Origin: Zasmidium citrigriseum
Lineage: Eukaryota; Ascomycota; Dothideomycetes; Mycosphaerellales; Mycosphaerellaceae
Reading direction: 5' to 3'
Assembly: GCA_002786025.1 (NCBI GenBank)
Contig: NHNW01000087.1
Span: 51,441 to 115,440, forward strand
DNA: 64,000 nt
Positions 32,328 to 41,050 of this stretch are shown one piece after another (the first letter of the stretch is position 1; each line of letters opens with the position of its first letter). Both the position numbers and the translations under genes were made by a program. The notes beneath the pieces are model-generated. The model was not told where the DNA came from. It made no database searches and was given only the letters and a program-made list of their open reading frames with translations.

Positions 32328-32474
32328 ACGGTCCCACTCAGAATCGAACTGAGATCTTCCAAGCACACCTTGCGGTGATACAACCGGAGGGCGCGGATTG
32401 ACGCCAGCTAGGCTGGGCCAGTCTGCAGCACAGTCCTTTTGTGCTGGACGTGCTGACCATTGCACTATGGAACC
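32328..32474 (-). tRNA. tRNA-like Pol III gene C, ~75-nt insert, isotype unassigned
   Basis: The acceptor stem is GGTTCCA/TGGGACC (one G-T wobble) with discriminator G. The D arm is GTGC/GCAC with loop AATGGTCA, and the T arm is CTCAG-TTCGATT-CTGAG. The A box is TAGTGCAATGG, the B box GTTCGATTC, and a T5 run follows at 32322-32318. The anticodon stem can be TCCAG/TTGGA. The loop reads C32 A33 CAA A37, lacking U33. Acceptor and D arm resemble fungal tRNA-Gln, but no Gln anticodon can be placed. All three copies lie in the same orientation within 760 bp. Confidence 0.62.
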
Positions 32475-32654
32475 TAGGAGGATGATGGAAGGCGGTGGCA
32501 GTCTTGGGCTACATGTGTTCCACACTAGTGCGGCGACGACATGTGAAAGGGCAAGAACACAATGAAGATGGATTGGGGCGAGGCACATGCTGTTTCACGA
32601 GCAAGAAGCGCTGAATGGGTATCACGGGCTATACACATCGCCAGGCGAGATATC

Positions 32655-34583
32655 TCAATCTCCAAAGCCTTCGAATTCTTCCTCATCCGCCCGATTCTTC
32701 GCCCTCACCTTCGCAATCAAATCTTCCAACTCTCTGGCCTCCGCCGCCTCCTTCTCCGACATCTTCCCCTTCTTCTCCGCAATCCGCCTCACCTCTTTCT
32801 TCTCCCTCCTCGCCTCACGTACAGCCTTTGCGCCCTTCTGATTACTCCAGGCATTCTCCTTCCTCCGTCTTGCTTCCGCCAGCTTCCCAGCAAACTTCGC
32901 CGGGAGAGCAGGTTTCTCACCGCGAGCTCGCGCGGCAATGGCTTCGAGACGTGTGGTCTCGCGGACTTTGTCGGCGTAGGCGATTTTATCTAGGTCGAGG
33001 TTGGCGGGGAGGTCGAGGTTCCAGGTGCGGTCTGCGACGGCTTCCTGGCAGTGACGTTTGAGTTCGGGCATTTTGGGCCAGCGGAGGAGACCCCATGCTC
33101 TCCCTAGCTCCGCCCAGTTTAGTTTTCGCACGCTGAAGATGTCTGCTGGAAGAGTCTTGTTATAGGCTTGTACCCAGCTGACGAAGGCTTTTTGGGAGCG
33201 GTCGTGGAGTTCACGTTTCGATTGGAGGACTTTGCGGATTTCTGCTGTGGCCGAGGAGACGTCAGACTTGGATATTGAAGGTGTGCTTGGGTAGGGCTCG
33301 AGTTTGGTGCCTTGCATGTCCAGGTATTTGATGTAGTCTTCCTCGCTGCCCTCGTTGAGGAATGTGATGGCTGTGCCGCGTTTGCCCGCTCTGCCTGAGC
33401 GTCCGCAGCGGTGGATAAAGTCTTTGGGTTGGCTGGGTGGGTCGAGTTGGACTACGAGGTCGATGTCTGGGATGTCGATTCCTCGGGCTAGGACGTCTGT
33501 TGTGAGGAGGATTGTTGGAGTGATTGAGTCGCGGAAACGTTGGAGATTCTTCTCTCGGATAGCGTGCTTGTGGTCTCCATGCACCGGGAAGACCGAGACA
33601 CCTAGCAAAGAAGGGAAGACATGGTTCCAGTAGTCCACGCCTGCCCGAGTCGAAACATAGACGATGCTCTTCTCGGCCTGATGTTCTTCCAGTATTCGTT
33701 TTAGCAGTGGCAGCTTCAGTGTCGGTTTCGTCGTCAAATGATACAACTTCAGACTCTCCGGCGTCTTCTTATCCAGCGCTCCAGATTTACTCCGCACCTT
33801 CGCACTGATCTTGAACGGATACCGCATGCCCACTCTCACAAGCTCATCAACAGCTTCCGAGACCGAAGCACTGAATAGCCCCGTCCTCCGCTCCTTCGGC
33901 ACCAGCTCCAGAATCTTTTGCAAATCCGGTTGGAAATTAGGATCCAGTAATCGATCAGCCTCGTCCAGAACCAGCAAATCAAACCAATGCCGCTTTAGCT
34001 GCACCTTCGGAGACTGCAACACCTCGACCATGCGTTTCGGCGTCCCGATCAGGATATTAGGATTCAGTTTCGCAAACGTCGCCAGGTCCTCAGGAAGTTT
34101 CGTCCGTCCTCCGACAAGTAACTGCGGAACCACATACGGGCCGGGCAAAACCTCTTCTTCTTCACCATCACTCATCACCTCATCGTCCCCATCCCTCTCC
34201 CCCTCAACCCTCTTCAAATACCCCCGACTCGGCGCATGAAACCCGCACAGTCCCCTACACACCTCCCAAATCTGCGTCGCCAGTTCCTTCGTCGGCGCCA
34301 CCACGATTCCGCGCACGTAGCCTTTCTTATTCGGTTCTTCTGCGCGCAGAATTCTCTCCACCATGGGAATCAGAAAAGAAAGGGTCTTGCCGCTGCCTGT
34401 TACGGCTTCGACGACCAGGTCTTTGTTGCCCATTAGTAGAGGGATAGCCATGGCTTGAACGGGGGTTGTGCGCGTGAAGTTGTGCGCTGCGGTGAAATCG
34501 AGGATCCATGAGGAGAGTTCCGGGGTCAGTGCTTCGAATGATTTGGGCTTGTTCGATTTTTCGGGCTTCTGTTCTGGGGCCAT
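32655..34583 (-). CDS. spb4: DEAD-box RNA helicase Spb4 (60S ribosome biogenesis)
   Basis: This is a 642-residue single-exon protein started at MAPEQKPEKSNKPKSFEALT (34583); upstream in-frame codons add no family-like sequence. Helicase motifs run in order: Q motif (SFEALT...PVQ43), Walker A AVTGSGKT (60-67), Ia PTKELATQ, DEAD (207-210), motif III SAS (238-240, usually SAT), then ARGIDIPDIDLVVQ and motif VI HRCGRSGRAGKRG. A Lys/Arg-rich C-terminal DUF4217-type extension follows (WVQAYNKTLPADIFSVRKL; RREKKEVRRIAEKKGKMSEKEA). In yeast Spb4 acts in nucleolar 27S pre-rRNA processing. An acidic insert (about 130-146) between motifs Ia and Ib is typical of filamentous fungal copies. The length matches Spb4/DDX55 (about 600-640). 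Confidence 0.94.
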   Translation of the reverse strand: MAPEQKPEKSNKPKSFEALTPELSSWILDFTAAHNFTRTTPVQAMAIPLLMGNKDLVVEAVTGSGKTLSFLIPMVERILRAEEPNKKGYVRGIVVAPTKELATQIWEVCRGLCGFHAPSRGYLKRVEGERDGDDEVMSDGEEEEVLPGPYVVPQLLVGGRTKLPEDLATFAKLNPNILIGTPKRMVEVLQSPKVQLKRHWFDLLVLDEADRLLDPNFQPDLQKILELVPKERRTGLFSASVSEAVDELVRVGMRYPFKISAKVRSKSGALDKKTPESLKLYHLTTKPTLKLPLLKRILEEHQAEKSIVYVSTRAGVDYWNHVFPSLLGVSVFPVHGDHKHAIREKNLQRFRDSITPTILLTTDVLARGIDIPDIDLVVQLDPPSQPKDFIHRCGRSGRAGKRGTAITFLNEGSEEDYIKYLDMQGTKLEPYPSTPSISKSDVSSATAEIRKVLQSKRELHDRSQKAFVSWVQAYNKTLPADIFSVRKLNWAELGRAWGLLRWPKMPELKRHCQEAVADRTWNLDLPANLDLDKIAYADKVRETTRLEAIAARARGEKPALPAKFAGKLAEARRRKENAWSNQKGAKAVREARREKKEVRRIAEKKGKMSEKEAAEARELEDLIAKVRAKNRADEEEFEGFGD

Positions 34584-35212
34584 GACGGGTGTGGGATGCG
34601 AGTCGATTGTGTTTTGGGGAAGTGATGGTGATCTTGAATCTTGGAGCGAAGTCGAAAAAGATTCTCGAAAAGGGTTTAGCGGCAGAAGCTTACGTAACGT
34701 TTCTCGAGCCCCGCTTTTCACGTGACATATCAAAGGTACATCTTCGTCTTCTGGTTTAGGTAAGGACATCTTTCGTGATCTACAAGGCACGAGATGTCTA
34801 CGTACAGTTCACACGTACATTCTGAGGCTCGGTCAATCTATCTGATAAGTCACAGCCTCAGGCCACGTCAACCCTGCAAGAGTCAAGCATCTTGGCCACG
34901 TTCAGTGGCGTAGCACTAGATATGCAAGACGGGAGAGCGACAATGGTAGCAAGCCACAGGTCGGGAGGAAAGAAATCGGTTATCGAATCAGATCCCCGCG
35001 ATGACATATGAAGAGTTGTTTTGTAGAGCTGGTTGCAGGATATTGATCTCTTCTCTTGCGTTCCATTATGTACAATTAGCCATTACTAGGGCAATCGTGA
35101 ATTGGGGTATCGAAGATCCGCTCATCCAAACGTGATGCCTTGAGTCGTCATCAGATGCTATGCAAGAACGCCCCCAGAAAAACTCCGCTCAATGCATGTC
35201 CATGGACTAGTG
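34584..35212. other. Intergenic region between Spb4 and TPT gene
   Basis: This is 0.63 kb between two minus-strand genes, with no coding signal recognised. It contains the Spb4 promoter and the 3' end of the transporter gene. Confidence 0.5.
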
Positions 35213-36431
35213 TCAACTCCGCGGGCGCGATCGCTTGTTGTCCAGTTCGACTTTCGTGTACCACGCAGCGCCAGCGATGGTGATGAGCATGCCCACAGCG
35301 TTTGTGAGGCCGACCTCGACGTGGAAGAGGACGATACCGAAGAGGATCGTAAGAGCCTGTTTGACGTTTCCGCATACGGTGATCGTAAGAGCACCAGCCA
35401 TCTTGTTCGCTTGAAATCCGACGATGTTGAGCAGGAATGCGGTGATGGCATTGAAGAGTAGCGCGAAGCCCAGGGTGTTTGAGAATTCGCCTTTGGCGTA
35501 GGCGACGCGGAATTGATCAGCTTCTCCGCTGATGATGCCGTATGCGACGCACTGGACTGCTGCAAGGGGTGACATGCGGAGGAGGACCTGTGGTATGTCA
35601 GTTCCAAAGCCTTGGGTCTTGCTCGTATAGCGACCAAACATACCTCCAATGCAGACAGCTTGAGAGATCCAGTCATCAAGCGGTTCGTGGCTACTGTCTT
35701 GACAGATGCCAACACAACACCAAGCAGGGTCATGGAGAAACCAATGAAGGTGAAGTAGTAGTCGCCTGCTGTCGACAGCGCGACTCCAAAAATCAAGGGA
35801 ATCATCGTGAGATAGGTTTGGGTGGCATAGGTCCTGCCGTAGACAAGTCGGTAGATAAGAATCGTGACCACCGGGCATGTAGATCGCATGATCTGGTGGA
35901 ATGGGACTGATACCATGGCCAGTGATACGTTGGACACGGCGATGTTGATCGTGAATAGGAATGAGAACGCCACCAGGATCAGGTTCTCTCGTGTCCCGAG
36001 TTGCGTGAGCTTAATCGCGCCAAAGCCCAACATTGCGAAGCATCCTATGCTGGTCGCGGAAGCATGGCAGGCGGTGAGGAGCCATGGGAGTTTGGCCTGC
36101 TGGACAGTGAGTAGGCGGTCATAAAGCGTTTCATCTGCAATCCTTCGCGCACCTTTCCGAGGACGGATTTGTTGGAGAGAGTGAGAAACAGGTTGAGGAA
36201 GAAATAGGCGGCGAGGAATAATAGCTTCGCTCTCGTTGAGACGTAGTGTTCGGCGGGCGTAGGTTGCTGGGACTCGACGTCGCGTGATTCCTTGAGCAGG
36301 CCTTCTGAGGGAGCGAGAGACGATTCCGAACTCGAGCGGTCGGTGGTTTCCAGGCTCCGCTGCTGACTTTCGCTGCCGCTGCTCACGTCGTCCTCCAGCT
36401 CGATCTTCTCATCCTCGTGGTTGCCTCCCAT
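35213..36431 (-). CDS. Triose-phosphate/nucleotide-sugar transporter family protein (Sly41-like)
   Basis: The model has three exons: 36431-36153, 36099-35644 and 35587-35213 (introns 53 and 56 nt), giving 369 residues. The first 60 residues are an acidic Ser/Glu-rich cytosolic tail. About ten hydrophobic helices of the TPT domain (drug/metabolite transporter superfamily) follow: LLFLAAYFFLNLFLTLSNKS, SFLFTINIAVSNVSLAMVSV (then PFHQIMRS), LIFGVALSTAGDYYF and a C-terminal ILFGIVLFHVEVGLTN. Such proteins exchange phosphorylated sugars or nucleotide sugars across ER or Golgi membranes; yeast Sly41 is in the same family. The substrate is unknown. The second exon has tandem AG acceptors three bases apart (36100 and 36097), so isoforms with or without Gln94 are possible. 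Confidence 0.9.
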
Positions 36432-37341
36432 CGTGTCCGTTTCGAGCGAGCGTGGATGTCGAGGTGGTGGTCAGTCGTCGCCGAGAAACGCGAGGAGCCA
36501 AATGAGATCAGGCAGGAGGTCATCCGCAGCTATAGATAATAAATGGGCAGCAGGATCGCTGGCGCCAGGTACGCCACGGCACGCAACGGACATGCAGCGT
36601 CGCCAAGCACGCTGCACTTCCTCCCTCCCGCCTTTTCCGAAACCAGCTTTGCACTGCGCCCGCGGGCCAAGGCCAGGAATGCCAGCACGCCTCGTCAGCC
36701 AGTCTTTGTCCTCGAATCTCCGCGCTCCAAATCCCTAGGCCAACTCTGCCTGCGAAGAAATGGAAAAGGGGAGGGGCGCATTTCACAAAACGGATCCTAC
36801 AACGCCTCTTGGCCCCCGCGCAATCAAACTGCTCACCTACCGATCACACGTGAGGCAAATGCCCTCCGCGGCCTTCCTTCGTTGCGTCTTCCTCAACCGG
36901 AAAGCCGTACGGCCATGCTGCCATCATCTCGGCGAATGCTTCGATATTTCGTAGTATATGATCCCTCATTCCGTCACCGTTTCCATCCACCTGTTTGCTG
37001 TCGCAGCAGAGACCATCGTGATGGGACTTGTGCCACGTGTGGCGCAGCTCCACCCCGGCAGATCCCCTGTTCTGTTCTGGACTGCGGCCGTTGAGGCTGT
37101 CGATCTTCTCCAGACCTCACCTCTCGCTGCCGTACAGTACCTTTTGCGAGCACTGCAGTGTCAGTCATAGCACCCATCCCGCTTTGGCAGGTATGACATT
37201 GCAAAGCTGGAGTTCCGAAGTGTGAGTCTTCCATTTCTACGAATTCAGGCATCGATGCATGCACACCTCCCGATGAGGTAGCTGTCTCTCTACTTTCAGC
37301 TTCCAGGCACAAGTCTTCCCTCTATCCTGCTCTTTACAACC
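36432..37341. other. Divergent intergenic region
   Basis: This is 0.9 kb between the starts of the TPT gene (minus) and the F-box-like gene (plus), so it carries both promoters. Only short non-homologous frames are present. Confidence 0.5.
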
Positions 37342-39225
37342 ATGTTTAATATCAAAGCTTGGATCAGACAGCCATCCACTCGCAACAAAATGTCCACGAT
37401 GCCGCACAACACGCTCAAGCCTGAGAATACAGATCTGCCGACCATGGCGAAACTCGGCGAGGACGTCATACTCCTCATCCTCGAGGCAGTCAACGACTCA
37501 CATCCAGCTTCGATGGCCAGCGTCAAGCTGGCGTGCAGACAGCTGAATCGTTTGGCCGCATACGTCTCATCGAGCTTCCTCAAGCTTGCTCTATGCTCTG
37601 ATTGTGGATTCAAGGCCGAGAAGACCTTGAAGTACATCGAAAAGCATGGTCTACTGACTGCAGTACGCCGCATCGAAATAACTACATCTGAAGGCCTCTG
37701 TCCAGACTGTTATAGAGCGTCTAGGACCCCCGAGCGGCTAAGTCAGAGAGCCGGCGCAGAGAAGCCGGCGAGAAAAAACAAAAGCAACAAGCCGGCGGTC
37801 GAAAGTGTAGATCAGCAGGAAAACGCTTTGCGCCACTGGAACAGGCTGCTTCCTCATATGACTGGTCTCAAAGATATCTCATGGCCCAACAGCAAACTCT
37901 CGCAGGAAACTCTCGATGCCCTGCCACAGCAAGTACGGCTTCTTGCTCGAATCATTGGGATAGAGTCTAGGAAGGCACCGAAATCACCGCGGGGCTTGCT
38001 GATGAACAACAAGAACCTACATTCGCTGGAAGTCCGCTCTGGATATACCAATGCAACGATCCGGCACGAGTTGATGCTACCATTAAAGGAACTCATAGTT
38101 TCGACGCCGGATCTTCGCTCCTTGACTCTCGACATTGGAATGCCCAAGGGAGGATGTGTGATCGTGATGCCACCTCGAGAGTATTGTGGAATGGGGTTCG
38201 TGAACGGCGAGAAACCTCCAGCACTGGAGCACCTCAGAATCGACGGCTACCCATTCGGACGAAAGTATGAAGAGCCCAGACTCAGCGGTCCTCTACCTCT
38301 ACAATATCAAGCAGCGCCTCCCGGGTTTGACTATCCGGGCGAAGGCCGCGAAGAGGACTACTGGGCAGAGACATTCGACTGGTCCCGTCTCAAGACTCTC
38401 CACGTCCGCGATCCGGATTTGGCATTAGCACTCATGCACAAACTAACCGCCATCGAAGAAGTCTCCATATCAGCGCACTGGAAACCCGAACCCATCCGCA
38501 AATTCTACTTCGAAGTTTCCTCCACGCTCACAAAGATCCACATCCCAAACCTTCACTGCGCACCCATCGAAGCACCAATCCGCCACGGCCCCACGCTCCG
38601 CGACCTCGAAATCCACCAGCAAGAAACCGCCGGCGAAGGATGGCGTGAGGACGCCCAGCTCATAGCCTCCATCCTCCCCAAACTCCGCGACCGATGTCCT
38701 CTAATCGAAACCCTCAGTCTCGACATCCCTCGCTCTAACGACTGGCCCTACTCAACCCTCGACGTCCTTGCATCATTCCCACGCCTCCGCTCCCTGACCA
38801 TATGGTTCGACCTTGGCGCCAAAAACAACGTGACCGAACCCCGAGTCACTTTCTCTGCCGTACGAGAACTCTTCATGTATCTCCACGCCCGCAATCCCAA
38901 CATCCGAGAATTCCGAGTGTATTCTGGATGTCACCGTCCTCATGGGTTCGGATACCCTGGTCCGGATGCTTTTTGGCCGCAGTACAACAGTATGGAGTTT
39001 TTGTGTAGACTCTCTGAACGGGACGATGAGGCGAGGAAGGGAATCTTTGAGTGTGAGTGTCCGAGTTTGGGAGAGCAGCAAAATCGGGCTTTGAGAGAGC
39101 CGTTGGCAGAGTCGATGTTTGAGAGGAGTGCTCTGCCGGGGTATCCGAGGCGACAGCGGGACGCGGCGGTGCAGGTTGCGAGGGAAGGGCCGAAGAGTGT
39201 GAGTGAGTGGGCGAGGCATTATTGA
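37342..39225 (+). CDS. F-box-like protein of unknown target
   Basis: This is a 627-residue single-exon frame. Residues 36-75 (KLGEDVILLILEAVNDSHPA ... LACRQLNRLAAY) resemble an F-box, the segment that binds Skp1 in SCF ubiquitin ligases. It is followed by two CxxC pairs (CSDC at 85-88 and CPDC at 120-123) that could bind zinc. The remainder (210-560) has the irregular leucine-rich spacing of fungal F-box proteins (LHSLEVRSG, LRSLTLDIG, LEHLRIDGY, LKTLHVRDP, IETLSLDIP, LRSLTIWFD), suggesting a degenerate LRR solenoid. Several Met residues (1, 17, 20, 35) precede the F-box, so the start is uncertain. The substrate is unknown. Confidence 0.75.
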   Translation: MFNIKAWIRQPSTRNKMSTMPHNTLKPENTDLPTMAKLGEDVILLILEAVNDSHPASMASVKLACRQLNRLAAYVSSSFLKLALCSDCGFKAEKTLKYIEKHGLLTAVRRIEITTSEGLCPDCYRASRTPERLSQRAGAEKPARKNKSNKPAVESVDQQENALRHWNRLLPHMTGLKDISWPNSKLSQETLDALPQQVRLLARIIGIESRKAPKSPRGLLMNNKNLHSLEVRSGYTNATIRHELMLPLKELIVSTPDLRSLTLDIGMPKGGCVIVMPPREYCGMGFVNGEKPPALEHLRIDGYPFGRKYEEPRLSGPLPLQYQAAPPGFDYPGEGREEDYWAETFDWSRLKTLHVRDPDLALALMHKLTAIEEVSISAHWKPEPIRKFYFEVSSTLTKIHIPNLHCAPIEAPIRHGPTLRDLEIHQQETAGEGWREDAQLIASILPKLRDRCPLIETLSLDIPRSNDWPYSTLDVLASFPRLRSLTIWFDLGAKNNVTEPRVTFSAVRELFMYLHARNPNIREFRVYSGCHRPHGFGYPGPDAFWPQYNSMEFLCRLSERDDEARKGIFECECPSLGEQQNRALREPLAESMFERSALPGYPRRQRDAAVQVAREGPKSVSEWARHY

Positions 39226-39416
39226 ACAGGGGAGCGGCGGTGGGGATTGAAGACGAGATGATTGATACCAAGTCTTTGCTTTGCGTAGTGTCTCTACAGT
39301 ATGTGCCCAGTGTCTAATGTACAAGTCCCCTGTCGATCCTGTTCGTGAAGTCATCAGCGTGTCCAATTCTCCCTTTTCCCCTCTTCTGCTTCTATCTCTC
39401 CACCGCATGGCCCAGT

Positions 39417-41050
39417 CTACTTCTCACCAGCCTTCCTCTTCAACCCCTTCGTCCCATCAAAGTTCCTCGGCTGATCATGGATATTCAGCAACCACTGCGC
39501 AGCTCTCATATCCTCCTCCGTCCACTCCGAATGCACAGTCTTCTTAGCCTTCTGCTGCTTCGTCGTCGAAGACCGACGAGTACTGGCAGTGGACTTGGAC
39601 GTCTTCCTCTTCTTCTGCACTGGCTCGGCGTAAGACTCATCGCCACTGTCGCTCTCGGACGAGGAAGGGGCGTATTTGGCTGTGCTGCGACGAGTGGACA
39701 TGCGAGTACTGGGACCGGCGGGCTCTGGTTCTGGCTCGGCTGAGCGCCAGGAGGAGACATGAGGAGAGAATTGGGGTTTCGTCAGGAGGGAGCCGGAGAG
39801 GGGCGTTGGTGGTGAGGACATCGGACTGTTGTAGCCCGAGCGGTTGATGCTCGTCCACGAGGGGCTCTGGACTGGCACGACGGCACGATGCTTACTCTTT
39901 GGCGAGAGCGCTGGAGAGTCGGTCGCCGGCGAAGAGTAAACGTAGTTCCGATCCGACGAACGATCAGAGAAAGGCGAGCCCTGCTTGAACTCCGGCTTCT
40001 GCTGACTAGCATCGACATGCTCCGGTGCACTTCGTGGGATTTCTCGCTGAGGTTGATGGTACGTCGGCGTGGCACTGCGGCTTGGGACACCGGCCTTCCA
40101 GCCTTCCTGTTCGAGAGCGGAGTTGCGGACGAATTCGGGGTTGATCTTGAAGCGACCGTAGCCGGCGTTCTCGGGGTGGAGGCATTCTTTGATGAACGAG
40201 GGGCCAAAGATGGGGGTCAGGGCCCAGCGGATCTTGTAGCAGAAGGTGATGCAGATGGCGCGGGCGCAGGAGTACGGGACCCAATAGCCTTGGGCTTCCA
40301 CGGAGCCGCCGGTGACGGAGTGGGAGAGTTCTTTCAGGCCGGGGTTTGCTGAGAGGGCTTTGTTTGGTGTGGTCTGTGAGAGTTGTCAGTATCGATGGGT
40401 GTGGTGGAGGAGGTACAGTTGCTTACCTTGGTGTACTTGCACGCCTTGAAGAAGGGCGTGATACGGACCAAGCCAACCTGATAGTCCCACATGACGATGA
40501 AGGTACGTTCCCTCCATTCCTTCTTGCCGTTCTTTTCCTCTTCCATCCATATGGTGAAGGAGTATCGGAATACTGTGAGGTCGTGTCAGTGTCCGACCTT
40601 GCTTTCGAGAGTGGTGTAACATTACTCACCATCGAACCCGCCCCGGCCAGTCTTGTCCAAGAAGCCTCTCTTATCACTCGAGTATGGAATGTGTTGAACG
40701 TTCTTCGAAATCAGACCGGCTTCATCGCCGTGAGGCTCGAGTCTGAAGGCTCGATGCTGCTCCTCGAGCTCGCGTCTCTGAGAGCTGTTGAGGCAGACGC
40801 TGTGTTCCGAGCATTCGAAGGGCGGGTAGTTGATAGGGCCTCTGACTGGACCTGGGGCGAAGGCAAGACCATCCTTAGGCTTCTTCTGGCGTTTAGGCGT
40901 GGATGTTATTGGTGTGGTTGGATGAGATGTCGACGGCGCTGAGAAGGCCTGAGAGGAATCGGCGGGCGTGGATGGAGGGGTCACGGAGCTGGCGAAGCCA
41001 TATCTGTCATGCTCAGAGGCAGGATTGAGCAACGAGTTAATCTTTAACAT
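39417..41050 (-). CDS. APSES-domain transcription factor (Xbp1-type)
   Basis: The model has three exons: 41050-40630, 40572-40427 and 40373-39417 (introns 57 and 53 nt), giving 507 residues starting MLKINSLLNPASEHDRYGF. The APSES/KilA-N DNA-binding domain occupies about 140-255: FTIWMEEEKNGKKEWRERTF, MWDYQVGLVRITPFFKACKY, then NPGLKELSHSVTGGSVEAQG, YWVPYSCARAICITFCYKIR and LTPIFGPSFIKECL. The N-terminus is Ser/Thr/Pro-rich. The C-terminal tail contains basic KKRK stretches and ends DGTKGLKRKAGEK. It differs from the StuA/Mbp1 types and is most like the Xbp1 branch, a stress- and quiescence-linked repressor in yeast; its function here is inferred. An in-frame Met 13 codons upstream (41089) is a less likely start. 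Confidence 0.9.
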
